Source: Anaerolineales bacterium (GTDB taxonomy: Bacteria > Chloroflexota > Anaerolineae > Anaerolineales > Villigracilaceae). From it: 64,000 nucleotides of DNA. The stretch's first letter is position 1. Every line of letters starts with the position of its first letter. Shown here piece by piece: positions 1-7,301 of the stretch. The DNA is taken from positions 26,866 through 90,865 of the forward strand of contig JABARH010000019.1 in assembly GCA_019187665.1 (NCBI GenBank), written 5' to 3'. Under the pieces are notes generated by a model. That model made no database searches. It had not been told where the DNA came from and saw nothing but the letters and a program-made list of their open reading frames with translations. The translations under genes were made by a program, and so were the position numbers.

Positions 1-1
1 A

Positions 2-175
2 AGGGGGATGCAGGCCGGGGTCACGCGCGTGACGGAGGAGGGAATTGTGGCGTGGACGCAGGCGGTCGCTTGCTACGCCTCACAATTGGCCGCCATCTAC
101 GACAGTCCGGCCGCCCTGTTAGAAGCGATCCGAGAGTATGGGCAGGGGGGAGTAACCTTGTGGAAATTTGCATAG
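2..175 (+). CDS. C-terminal fragment of an unidentified protein, possibly PIG-L deacetylase-like
   Basis: An open frame enters from the left edge and stops at TAG 173-175, giving the last 57 residues of a protein. The fragment has an A-CYASQL-AA stretch followed by an acidic/aliphatic helix and ends GVTLWKFA. The Tyr-x-Ser-Gln pattern near the C terminus resembles PIG-L-type N-acetylglucosaminyl deacetylases, but that is only a resemblance and no catalytic residue is in view. It reads toward greA and ends 123 bases upstream of it. A promoter for greA lies in between, so the two are probably separate transcripts. Confidence 0.4.
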   Translation, partial: RGMQAGVTRVTEEGIVAWTQAVACYASQLAAIYDSPAALLEAIREYGQGGVTLWKFA

Positions 176-192
176 ACAACCGCGCGTTCGCC

Positions 193-221
193 TTGCCGCG
201 CGTTTGAAATCGTGATATAGT
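193..221 (+). promoter_or_regulatory. Predicted sigma70-type promoter of greA
   Basis: The -35 box TTGCCG (193-198) and the -10 box TATAGT (216-221) are separated by 17 bases. This predicts a start near 228 and a leader of about 70 bases. The leader holds a small hairpin (GCATCTC, loop TGCG, GAGATGC, around 255-272). Confidence 0.5.
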
Positions 222-297
222 ATGCCCGCCTTACGCGAACGACAGGCCGATTAATGCATCTCTGCGGAGATGCAAATTTGTCATATAGGGATAATCT

Positions 298-759
298 ATG
301 CCACCCACATTCCTGACCAAAGAAGGCTTCCAAAAACTTCAGGAAGAACTCGACCACCTGCGAACAGTGAAACGCCAGGAAGTCGCCGACCGCCTCCATG
401 AGGCCATGGAAGGCGGCGAACTGATCGAAAACGCCGAATACGAGGCCGCCAAGAACGAGCAGGCTTTTGTAGAGGGACGCATTCAAGAATTGGAGATGAT
501 CCTCGCCACCGCGCGCGTCATCGAAGAAAATGGCAAATCGGACGTGATCCAGGTCGGGTCCACCGTGACAATTCACGAAGAAGGCCACCCCACCGAGACG
601 TTTATCATCGTCGGAGCGGCGGAGGCCAACCCGCGCGAGGGAAAAATTTCCAACGAGTCGCCCATTGGCAAAGCGATCCTGGGGCGCAAACCCGGTGAAA
701 CGGTGCAAGTGGACGCGCCGGGCGGCCACTTCAAGGTTAAGATCGTCAAGATGAAGTGA
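298..759 (+). CDS. greA: Transcription elongation factor GreA
   Basis: GreA rescues backtracked RNA polymerase by stimulating cleavage of the nascent RNA through the secondary channel. The 153-residue protein has the usual size (about 158) and two-part layout. Residues 1-75 form the N-terminal coiled coil, with the TKEGFQKLQEEL start and the GGELIENAEYEAAKNEQ tip whose acidic residues position the second Mg ion. Residues 80-153 form the FKBP-like domain (signature GKAILGRKPGETV). The ATG at 298 is preceded only by a weak AGGG. A rho-independent terminator follows directly, so it is a single-gene transcript. Confidence 0.96.
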   Translation: MPPTFLTKEGFQKLQEELDHLRTVKRQEVADRLHEAMEGGELIENAEYEAAKNEQAFVEGRIQELEMILATARVIEENGKSDVIQVGSTVTIHEEGHPTETFIIVGAAEANPREGKISNESPIGKAILGRKPGETVQVDAPGGHFKVKIVKMK

Positions 760-779
760 TAGGGCTTCGTGCAATCGCA

Positions 780-813
780 GCCCTGCGCAATGCGTTTGCG
801 CGGGGCTTTTTTT
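780..813 (+). terminator. Rho-independent terminator after greA
   Basis: GCCCTGCGCA (780-789) pairs with TGCGCGGGGC (797-806) with one wobble, followed by seven T residues. Confidence 0.85.
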
Positions 814-868
814 GCCCTCACCCACCCTTCGGACAGGGAAAGGGTTGTAATCTGAAAGGTCCGCCGTT

Positions 869-2392
869 ATGCCAGAATATTCTTCGCTCGAAAAAATTCG
901 TCTCCAAAAACTAGATGAACTGCGCGCCGAGGGCCTCGAACCATACCCCACCCGCGCCGCGCGGACGCATACCAGCGCGCAAGCCATTGCCGAATTTGAG
1001 TCCGCCGAGGTGGACGGACGCGAAGTCCGGGTGACGCTGGCCGGGCGTATGCGTTCCTCGCGCCCCAAAGGCAAATTGACTTTTGCCCACATCGAGGATG
1101 GCGATGGAAAAATCCAGTTGTTCCTGCGCGTGAACGAGATCGGCGAGGCGCGCCTTGAATTTTTCAACAAGATGTTCGACCTCGGCGATTTCATCGAAGC
1201 GACCGGCGTGATGATGCGGACGAAAGCCGGTGAGGTTTCGCTTCAAGTCCTCGACTTCAAACTGCTCGCCAAATCCGTCACACCCCTGCCTGCCGACAAG
1301 GATGTGACGCAGGCGGACGGCTCAGTGATCCGTTACGCCAGTCTCGACGACCCGGAACTGCGCGCCCGCCAGCGTTACGCCGACCTGGCGGTGAATCCCG
1401 AGGTGCGCGAAACATTTTATAAGCGCGCGGCAATCATCAAAGCCCTGCGCGCATTTCTTGACGATAAAGGTTTCCTCGAAGTTGAGACTCCAATTTTGCA
1501 ACCGCTGTATGGCGGCGCGGCGGCGCGTCCGTTCGTGACGCATCACAACGAACTCGAACAGGATATGTATTTGCGTATTTCGTTTGAGTTGTACTTGAAA
1601 AGACTGCTTGTCGGCAATCTCGAAAAAGTCTACGAGATCGGACGCGATTTCCGCAACGAAGGCGTATCGTTCAAGCACAACCCCGAATTTACGCAACTCG
1701 AATTCTATTGGGCATACGCGGACTATCTGCAAGTGATGGAACTGACCGAGCAAATGGTCTCGTTCACTGCGCAGCACGTCCTTGGGACGATGAAGATCAA
1801 GTATAAAGAAAATGAAATTGATCTGACCCCGCCATGGAAGCGGCTCGAAATGCGCGAGGGAATCAAGCAGACTAGCGGCATTGACATTGCCGAGCACAAA
1901 TCCGCCGAAGAATTGTTCCAGGCGATCAAAGCCCGGCACCCGAACAAGACTCCCGACCCGAAAGCGACGCGCGGCAAGTTGATTGACTTCCTGCTCAGCG
2001 AATTTCTCGAACCTACGTTGATCCAGCCGACATTCTTGTATAACTATCCGCGCGATATTTCTCCGCTGGCAAAATCCATCCCTGGCGATGCGCTGACTGT
2101 CGAGCGGTTCGAGGGATACGTCGCTGGCTTCGAGTTGTGCAACGCCTTCACCGAGTTGAACGATCCGCTCGATCAGGAACAACGCTTCGTCGAAATGGGA
2201 CGCGATTACGCCGAGGGCGATGACGAGAAACATCCGCTCGACGAGGATTATCTCCGCGCCATGCGTTACGGCATGCCGCCCAACGGCGGATTCGGCATGG
2301 GCGTGGACCGTCTCGCCATGCTGCTGCTCGACAAACATACCATCCGCGAGGTGTTGTTGTTCCCCGCTCTGCGGAAGGAAGAATTCGAGTAG
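869..2392 (+). CDS. lysS: Lysyl-tRNA synthetase, class II
   Basis: It charges tRNA-Lys with lysine in the cytoplasm. The 507 residues fit bacterial LysS. An N-terminal OB-fold anticodon-binding domain covers roughly residues 55-150 (VTLAGRMRSSRPKGKLTFAHIEDGDGK begins it, quoted here in part). The class II catalytic core carries motif 2 (FRNEGVSFKHNPEFTQLEFY) and motif 3 (GFGMGVDRLAMLLL) close to the C terminus. The ATG at 869 follows AAAGG about 9 bases upstream, in the gap after the greA terminator. That gap also holds a CCCTCACCC...CTTCGG...AGGG stretch similar to one inside the NACHT gene at 34783-34829. Confidence 0.96.
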   Translation: MPEYSSLEKIRLQKLDELRAEGLEPYPTRAARTHTSAQAIAEFESAEVDGREVRVTLAGRMRSSRPKGKLTFAHIEDGDGKIQLFLRVNEIGEARLEFFNKMFDLGDFIEATGVMMRTKAGEVSLQVLDFKLLAKSVTPLPADKDVTQADGSVIRYASLDDPELRARQRYADLAVNPEVRETFYKRAAIIKALRAFLDDKGFLEVETPILQPLYGGAAARPFVTHHNELEQDMYLRISFELYLKRLLVGNLEKVYEIGRDFRNEGVSFKHNPEFTQLEFYWAYADYLQVMELTEQMVSFTAQHVLGTMKIKYKENEIDLTPPWKRLEMREGIKQTSGIDIAEHKSAEELFQAIKARHPNKTPDPKATRGKLIDFLLSEFLEPTLIQPTFLYNYPRDISPLAKSIPGDALTVERFEGYVAGFELCNAFTELNDPLDQEQRFVEMGRDYAEGDDEKHPLDEDYLRAMRYGMPPNGGFGMGVDRLAMLLLDKHTIREVLLFPALRKEEFE

Positions 2393-2426
2393 TTCGATCG
2401 CCAGCGGCTTGCGTATTTCTATCTTC

Positions 2427-2472
2427 CACTGCCCTGACCGGAGCGCCATGCGGCAACCGGACGAGGGCAGTG
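2427..2472 (+). terminator. Possible weak terminator or hairpin after lysS
   Basis: CACTGCCCT (2427-2435) is perfectly inverted as AGGGCAGTG (2464-2472) and followed by TTTCG. The loop is long (28 bases) and the T-run short, so it may be only a processing or regulatory hairpin. Confidence 0.35.
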
Positions 2473-2501
2473 TTTCGTGCCACTGTGGAGTTTCATAAAA
2501 A

Positions 2502-3023
2502 ATGGATTTTGGTTTGTTGATTCAGCATGGCTTGATCTATGGCCTGGTCTTGAGCGTCCTCTTTACGCTGGTTCTGTTCGGCGCGCTTCTCATCAATGTG
2601 GAGATCATGCAAAACGATTACCCGCCCGACGTGAAGGCGGCCTACGGCGCGGAACGCAATCCCCGCACGCGCTTCCAGCGCCGAATCTTCAGCCTGTTAT
2701 TCCTGTTGGTCCTCTTTGGCGTGCTGTGTTATTCTATGCTGGATTTAAAACGTTCGGTCGCGCTGGAGTTTAATTTCCCGAGCCTCTTCATTCTTGTCCT
2801 GGTCGAGGTATTCACCTTCAATCTCTGGGACCTGCTCATCATTGACTGGCTGATCTTCAACACCTTACGGCCAAAGTTTATTCTCCTGCCCGGCACCGAA
2901 GGCATGGCCGGCTACAACGACTATCACTTTCACTTCAAGGGCTTCCTGTCCGGCATCCTGTTCAGCCTCGTCTCCGCGCTGGCGCTGGCTGGCATCGCCC
3001 TCATCATCTCCAACGCGGTCTGA
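2502..3023 (+). CDS. Integral membrane protein of unknown function
   Basis: The 173-residue protein has about four hydrophobic segments (roughly residues 10-32, 66-86, 91-118 and 148-171). An Asn/Asp/Arg-containing loop at 35-64 and a Gly-rich, His-containing loop near 130-147 (PGTEGMAGYNDYHFHFKG) connect them. I do not recognise the family. It lies one base upstream of the DUF3054 gene, so the two almost certainly form an operon. No clear ribosome binding site precedes the ATG. Confidence 0.75.
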   Translation: MDFGLLIQHGLIYGLVLSVLFTLVLFGALLINVEIMQNDYPPDVKAAYGAERNPRTRFQRRIFSLLFLLVLFGVLCYSMLDLKRSVALEFNFPSLFILVLVEVFTFNLWDLLIIDWLIFNTLRPKFILLPGTEGMAGYNDYHFHFKGFLSGILFSLVSALALAGIALIISNAV

Positions 3024-3024
3024 T

Positions 3025-3402
3025 ATGAATAAACGCCCCCTCATCCTCGGCGACACGCTCGCCCTCTTGATCTTGACCGTGATCGGATTCGCCACTCACG
3101 GCGAAATCAACGCTTCCGGCCTCCCCCGCGCAGGACTCATGTTCGCGGCCTCCCTGACGGGATGGTTCCTCCTCGCGCCCGCCACCGGACTCTTCGCCCC
3201 CGGCCAAAACACCGCCTCGCTTTGGCGCGCCGCAATAACGGGCTTTTTTACCGGGGTCCTCACCGTGATCTTGCGCGGACAACTCCTGCACGGCGCCGTT
3301 CTGCCTATCTTCGCCCTGATCATCGGCGCGACGACCGCGCTGGGCATGTGCCTCTGGCGCTGGCTCGCGCTCCGACTCGAAAGACGGCGCGCGCCAGGGT
3401 AG
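3025..3402 (+). CDS. DUF3054-like membrane protein
   Basis: The 125-residue protein has about four transmembrane helices. The pattern GDTLALLILTVIGFATHGE at the N terminus, then a GWFLLAP segment and a C-terminal GATTALGMCLWRW helix, matches the DUF3054 family as I know it. Its function is unknown. It is the second gene of a pair with the membrane protein that ends at 3023 and is followed by a strong terminator. Confidence 0.7.
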   Translation: MNKRPLILGDTLALLILTVIGFATHGEINASGLPRAGLMFAASLTGWFLLAPATGLFAPGQNTASLWRAAITGFFTGVLTVILRGQLLHGAVLPIFALIIGATTALGMCLWRWLALRLERRRAPG

Positions 3403-3418
3403 ATCTCGAATCGAAAAT

Positions 3419-3460
3419 AAACGAGCCAGTCGTTTTGAAGCGACTGGCTCGTTTGTTTTT
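3419..3460. terminator. Strong bidirectional terminator
   Basis: A perfect 14-bp stem (AAACGAGCCAGTCG at 3419-3432, inverse at 3441-3454) with an 8-base loop has T-runs usable from both strands. It separates the rightward DUF3054 gene from the leftward gene ending at 3470. Confidence 0.9.
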
Positions 3461-3469
3461 TCGGTCCGT

Positions 3470-3928
3470 CTAATCTCTCTGCGCGGCCGCCAGGATCGCC
3501 TCCTTGAATTTTTTTCCCGCCGCGTTCTCCTCGAGACCGATGAATGCCAGCGCCGACGCGCTTGAATCTGTGAACAGCCCGGTGATATTGAGCCCGCTAT
3601 CGGGAATCATCTTGGCAAAACTGGATTGGGCATAATCCTGCGCAGTAAACTGTCCCAACCGCGCCGAGAGAACGCCGATAGGGTTGCCCTCCTCTCCGCT
3701 AGCCCAGACCAGCCACCCCGACGTGAGAATCGCCCCGGTGTAGATCGTCTGCGCTTTGCCGAAGAGTCCCTTCTTCGCTTTGACCGAGATGGTCTCGATG
3801 CACATGACCGGACTGGAGAGGATGCCGCCGAGATTATATTTGTCCACATGCGCACGCATCGCGGCGGCGAGTTCGGGGCGCATCGAATCGAGCGTGCATG
3901 CGCGGGTGGTTCGGGTGTAATCTCCCAT
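3470..3928 (-). CDS. Hypothetical protein, 152 aa
   Basis: I do not recognise a family. The protein lacks a signal peptide and membrane spans and looks cytosolic. The middle alternates short beta-like segments (VMCIETISVKAKKGLF, TIYTGAILTSGWLVWA), which could be a PH-like or YokE-like fold, but this is only an impression. The ATG at 3928 has a clear AAGGAG about 8 bases upstream. It begins 15 bases after the stop of the M42 peptidase gene, so the two are likely co-transcribed. Confidence 0.7.
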   Translation of the reverse strand: MGDYTRTTRACTLDSMRPELAAAMRAHVDKYNLGGILSSPVMCIETISVKAKKGLFGKAQTIYTGAILTSGWLVWASGEEGNPIGVLSARLGQFTAQDYAQSSFAKMIPDSGLNITGLFTDSSASALAFIGLEENAAGKKFKEAILAAAQRD

Positions 3929-3943
3929 GGTCGCTCCTTGTTG

Positions 3944-4942
3944 TTAAATTTCCGCCGAGCGCAGAAAGGCGCTCAACAGTTTCAGGGTGTTGTTCACATC
4001 GTTCATGTCGAGCATTTCAGACGGGGAGTGGATGTTTCGCAGTGGGATGCAGATTCCACCCGCGCGCGCCCCCAGCCCCGCGAGTTGGATGGCTCTCGCG
4101 TCGGTACTGCCCCCCTCGAGTACCTCGCGCTGGACCGGGATGCGATTCTTCTCCGCGATACGCGTCAACCCCTCGACAAGGAACGGGTCCGACAGCATCA
4201 GGCTGTCCTTTACCTTGATGGCGGGACCGCCGCCCAACTTGATCGGGTTGCGCTCGCCCGCCTGCGGCTGATCGTTTGCCCAGGTCACATCCACCGCCAG
4301 GCCGATCTCCGGCTCAATGCCATACGCCGCCGGTCCCGCGCCGCGCACACCCACCTCCTCCTGCACGGTGAACACAAAATAGACCTCGTGCGGACTGGAC
4401 TTGAGCGCATGTAACGCCTCGATCAGAATCGCCACGCCGACGCGGTCATCGAACGACTTGGAGACGAGGCGGGTCCCCAGGTCGGAGAAGCCCGCGTCGA
4501 ACACAGCCGCGTCGCCGACTTTGACCGGCGAATCTTTCGCGCTGGTCGCGCCGGTGTCCACAAAGAATTTATCCATGGCGGGCGCGCGGTCTTCCAGGTG
4601 CGCGGGTTGTTCGAGGCCGATCACGCCGCGCGCGCCATTGAGAAACTGGACGCGCGTGTTCACCTTGCGCATGGGATAAAACCCGCCCAGCGTGCTGAAA
4701 CGGGCGAACCCGTTGGCGTCCACGTGCGAGACGATCAAGCCGATCTCGTCGAGGTGCGCGGCGAGCATGACGCGCTTGCCGTTTTTTGCGGCGCGCCCCT
4801 TGCGGACGATAACATTGCCCAGCGCGTCCACGCGGATTTCGTCGGCGTGCGGCTTGACCAGTTTAAGAACAGCCTCGCGGATGGCATCTTCATGCCCGGA
4901 GGGGGAGGCGATCTCGGTCAGGGTTTTGAGCAGAGGCTTCAT
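3944..4942 (-). CDS. M42 family aminopeptidase, paralogue 1
   Basis: This is a dinuclear-metal aminopeptidase of the glutamyl aminopeptidase/endoglucanase M type (TET-like in the family), acting on peptides in the cytosol. I chose the ATG at 4942 (MKPLLKTLTEIASPSGHEDA), which has AAAGGA upstream. An in-frame start further upstream would translate repeat DNA. Family signatures are SPSGHE near residue 13, AAHLDEIG (metal His/Asp), SFDDRVG (bridging Asp), TVQEEVGVRGA (catalytic Glu pair), VDVTWAND and GGSTDA. At 332 residues it is slightly shorter than typical (about 350). Two paralogues lie within 6 kb. Confidence 0.9.
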   Translation of the reverse strand: MKPLLKTLTEIASPSGHEDAIREAVLKLVKPHADEIRVDALGNVIVRKGRAAKNGKRVMLAAHLDEIGLIVSHVDANGFARFSTLGGFYPMRKVNTRVQFLNGARGVIGLEQPAHLEDRAPAMDKFFVDTGATSAKDSPVKVGDAAVFDAGFSDLGTRLVSKSFDDRVGVAILIEALHALKSSPHEVYFVFTVQEEVGVRGAGPAAYGIEPEIGLAVDVTWANDQPQAGERNPIKLGGGPAIKVKDSLMLSDPFLVEGLTRIAEKNRIPVQREVLEGGSTDARAIQLAGLGARAGGICIPLRNIHSPSEMLDMNDVNNTLKLLSAFLRSAEI

Positions 4943-5001
4943 GGGCGGTTTCCTTTGGGAATATACGAGTACATAAGTAGACAGATGAACATGAAAACAA
5001 G

Positions 5002-5085
5002 TCACATGTGTACGTGTGTACGTGTGTACATGTGTACATGTGTACGTGTGTACGTGTGTACATGTGTACGTGTGTACTTGCCTAC
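5002..5085. repeat. Octanucleotide tandem repeat (GTACGTGT/GTACATGT)
   Basis: About ten consecutive 8-base units of GTAC(A/G)TGT lie upstream of the M42 gene and downstream of the S51 gene. Each unit contains the palindrome GTAC. No coding role is visible. The length suggests a slippage-prone microsatellite. Confidence 0.9.
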
Positions 5086-5093
5086 CTATTTAT

Positions 5094-5810
5094 TTACTGA
5101 ATCACAACTTCCTCGCCAGCTTTATAGACGTGCTTTCCCTCGCGGGTAAAGCGGCTGACCGTCTGGCGTCCATACACGGCCCAGGTTCCGCCGATCGTTC
5201 CGATCAGCGCGGTCTCTTCGTCAATGCCGAGCATGGACTCATTCTCTTTCAATCGCTTCGTCAGTGCGTTCACAACCGGCTTCCAGATGCCGGGAATGGC
5301 GTCGAAATGCGGCAGGATGTATGTGGCGGGGGCGATCCCAAAGGCGGGCTGAGTCTTGGGACCCATCAGGCTCATGTCGGGGATTCGTTCGCTCAGAATC
5401 ATCGCGCCTGCCGAGCATCCTGCATATGCCGCTCCGCGCGCCCAGGCTTTTTGCGCGGTTGCCCATGCGCGGCTTCCGTGCATGGTTTGGTAAAGATACT
5501 TCGGATTGCCGCCGGAAAAATAGATCAAGTCGGCAGACTCGAGCAGCGCATCATATTGGGGATCATTGGCGGATGCGGCATCAATGATCGCAAGCGCCGT
5601 CACGTCCGCGCCGAGGCGTTTGAAATGTTCCTCGCCCATCCTCATCCAGCGGCCATAAGAGGCTTCGCCCTCCTGTCCCGCCGCAGTGGGCAGGCAGATC
5701 ACACGCGGGGTGCGTTCGTTCGCGCCGCAGTGGGCGAGGATGTATCGGTCCACCTCGTCCATCACGGGGAGATATTCACCGGAACCGAGCAATGCGATCA
5801 GTCCATTCAT
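5094..5810 (-). CDS. Peptidase S51 / cyanophycinase-like hydrolase
   Basis: This is a class I glutamine-amidotransferase-like Ser hydrolase, whose relatives include Asp-specific dipeptidase PepE and cyanophycinase. The 238-residue protein shows the N-terminal LIALLGSGEYLPVMDEVD, the strand ICLPTAAGQEGE, the motif IYFSGGNPKYLYQTM and the nucleophile elbow AGCSAGAMILSE with the Ser of GCSAG. The substrate cannot be read from the sequence. The ATG at 5810 has GAGGC upstream. It sits between repeat tracts and M42 aminopeptidases, so peptide turnover is a reasonable context. Confidence 0.85.
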   Translation of the reverse strand: MNGLIALLGSGEYLPVMDEVDRYILAHCGANERTPRVICLPTAAGQEGEASYGRWMRMGEEHFKRLGADVTALAIIDAASANDPQYDALLESADLIYFSGGNPKYLYQTMHGSRAWATAQKAWARGAAYAGCSAGAMILSERIPDMSLMGPKTQPAFGIAPATYILPHFDAIPGIWKPVVNALTKRLKENESMLGIDEETALIGTIGGTWAVYGRQTVSRFTREGKHVYKAGEEVVIQ

Positions 5811-5844
5811 GGGGAGCCTCTATTATGAGGAGGGATGCGGGGTA

Positions 5845-5931
5845 TGTGATGAGTGATGCGTGATACGTGATGCGTGATACGTGATACGTGATACGTGACA
5901 CCCGACACCTGACACCTGACACCTGACACCT
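5845..5931. repeat. Heptanucleotide tandem repeat tract (GTGATRC / GACACCT)
   Basis: Two adjoining heptamer families are present: TGATGCG/TGATACG-type units, then GACACCT units repeated four to five times. The tract fills the gap between the S51 gene and the second M42 gene. Confidence 0.92.
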
Positions 5932-5934
5932 AAT

Positions 5935-6987
5935 TTACCTCTTCAATACGGCAGGCGTAATCTTGCTTAACCCGGCGTGGAGCAAGCGCAGTGTATTCTG
6001 CCAATCGTCCACGCGGCAATGACCGACCGGCGTGTGCGCGTACCGTCCCGGCACGGAGATGGACAGCGAGGGGATGCCTTTGTGTTGCTGGTGAATCGCG
6101 CCCGCATCGGTGCCGCCTCCGCCGGGCTGGCGGATCTGATAGGGAATGCGCGCCTTCCGCGCCGTCTCCTCGAAGTGACGCACCAGCCGCGCATCGTCAA
6201 TCATGGTCGCGTTTGCCACGTAGATCGCGGGACCCAGCCCCAGACGGGAATTGTAGGTCACGTTTTCGCCGTTGGGGTTGGGCAGGTCGCGCGCCGGAGT
6301 CGAGTCTATGGCGATGGCGAGGTCGGGGACCAGGGCATACGCCGCCGCGCCCGCGCCGCGCAGTCCAACCTCCTCCTGGGTCGTGAACGCAAGCAGGAGG
6401 TCAATATTTTTTGGCGCGTGTTTGAGCAGTTCGATCAGCGTCGCCACGCCGATGCGGTCGTCAATCGCCTTCGCAAACATGGAATTCCCCGCGCGGCGGA
6501 AGCGCGTGGCATACGTTGCATAGTCGCCCACGTTCACCTCCGCGCCCGCCGCGCCGGTGTCGAAACGCAACTGGCTGAGCTTGATCTTGCGTTGCAGTTC
6601 TTCCTCGTCCAGAAGGTGGATCGGCTGAATGCCGATGACGGCGGGAATGTGACTCTTGCCGATCAGGACTCTCTGCCCCGCCGCCGCCGAAGCGTCCACG
6701 CCTCCGACGCCCTCAAAGCGGTAGAAGCCGTCGCGGGCTTCCTCCACCACCATAAAGCCGATCTCATCCATGTGCGAGGCAAGCAGGACCTTGAGGCGAT
6801 TCTTTCCCGCGCCGCGTTTGGTCACAAGGACATTACCCAGCGCGTCCACGCGGACTTCGTCTGCGTGCGGCGTGACCTGTTCGAGGACGATCTTGCGGAC
6901 CTCGCCTTCATCGCCCGAAACAGCGACGGCGTTGCACAGTTTTTCAAGGAGTTTGATTTGAGGGGAGGAGATGGTGAGGGGAGGCAT
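5935..6987 (-). CDS. M42 family aminopeptidase, paralogue 2
   Basis: The ATG at 6987 begins MPPLTISSPQIKLLEKLCNA. The longer open frame upstream only translates heptamer repeat DNA into SLITHHS-type repeats and should not be annotated as protein. The 350-residue product has the M42 set: AVSGDEGEV, LLASHMDEIGFMV (metal site), KAIDDRIGVATL (bridging Asp), TTQEEVGLRGAGAAA (catalytic Glu), IDSTPA and GGGGTDAGAIH. It is about the family length. It is probably cytosolic and metal-dependent (Zn or Co), forming TET-like particles as known for relatives. Confidence 0.92.
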   Translation of the reverse strand: MPPLTISSPQIKLLEKLCNAVAVSGDEGEVRKIVLEQVTPHADEVRVDALGNVLVTKRGAGKNRLKVLLASHMDEIGFMVVEEARDGFYRFEGVGGVDASAAAGQRVLIGKSHIPAVIGIQPIHLLDEEELQRKIKLSQLRFDTGAAGAEVNVGDYATYATRFRRAGNSMFAKAIDDRIGVATLIELLKHAPKNIDLLLAFTTQEEVGLRGAGAAAYALVPDLAIAIDSTPARDLPNPNGENVTYNSRLGLGPAIYVANATMIDDARLVRHFEETARKARIPYQIRQPGGGGTDAGAIHQQHKGIPSLSISVPGRYAHTPVGHCRVDDWQNTLRLLHAGLSKITPAVLKR

Positions 6988-6995
6988 GTAGGATG

Positions 6996-7262
6996 GGGGA
7001 TGAGTGATGAGTGATACGTGATGAGTGATACGTGATGAGTGATACGTGATGAGTGATGAGTGATACGTGATGAGTGATGAGTGATGAGTGATGAGTGATG
7101 AGTGATGAGTGATGAGTGATGAGTGATACGTGATGAGTGATGAGTGATGAGTGATAAGGGTTACATGATGCATGATGTGTTGTAGTACGGGGTACCTGAC
7201 ACCTGACACCTGACACCTGACACCCGACACCCGACACCCGACACCCGACACCCGACACCTGC
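6996..7262. repeat. Long heptanucleotide repeat tract (GATGAGT and GACACCT/GACACCC families)
   Basis: About 190 bases of GATGAGT/GATACGT heptamers are followed, after a short bridge, by about ten GACACC(T/C) heptamers. Together they fill most of the 314-base gap between two leftward genes. There are no spacers, so it is not a CRISPR array. It is the longest member of a repeat class seen about ten times in the window. Confidence 0.95.
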
Positions 7263-7301
7263 CTACCTGCCTATCCACTTACCCACGTATCTTACCGCAC
7301 T

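Noticed and set aside
3626..4414. Long open frame opposite the hypothetical and M42 genes
   Set aside because: Shadow frame on the strand opposite two well supported genes; rich in Arg and without motifs. The same applies to the long antisense frames at 5977, 14294, 33165 and 50351.
6996..7262. CRISPR-like array
   Set aside because: The repeats are 7-base words head to tail without spacers, and there are no cas genes.
6988..7278. N-terminal extension of the second M42 peptidase (SLITHHS repeats)
   Set aside because: It is only the translation of heptamer repeat DNA. Homologues begin near MPPLTISSPQ (ATG 6987).
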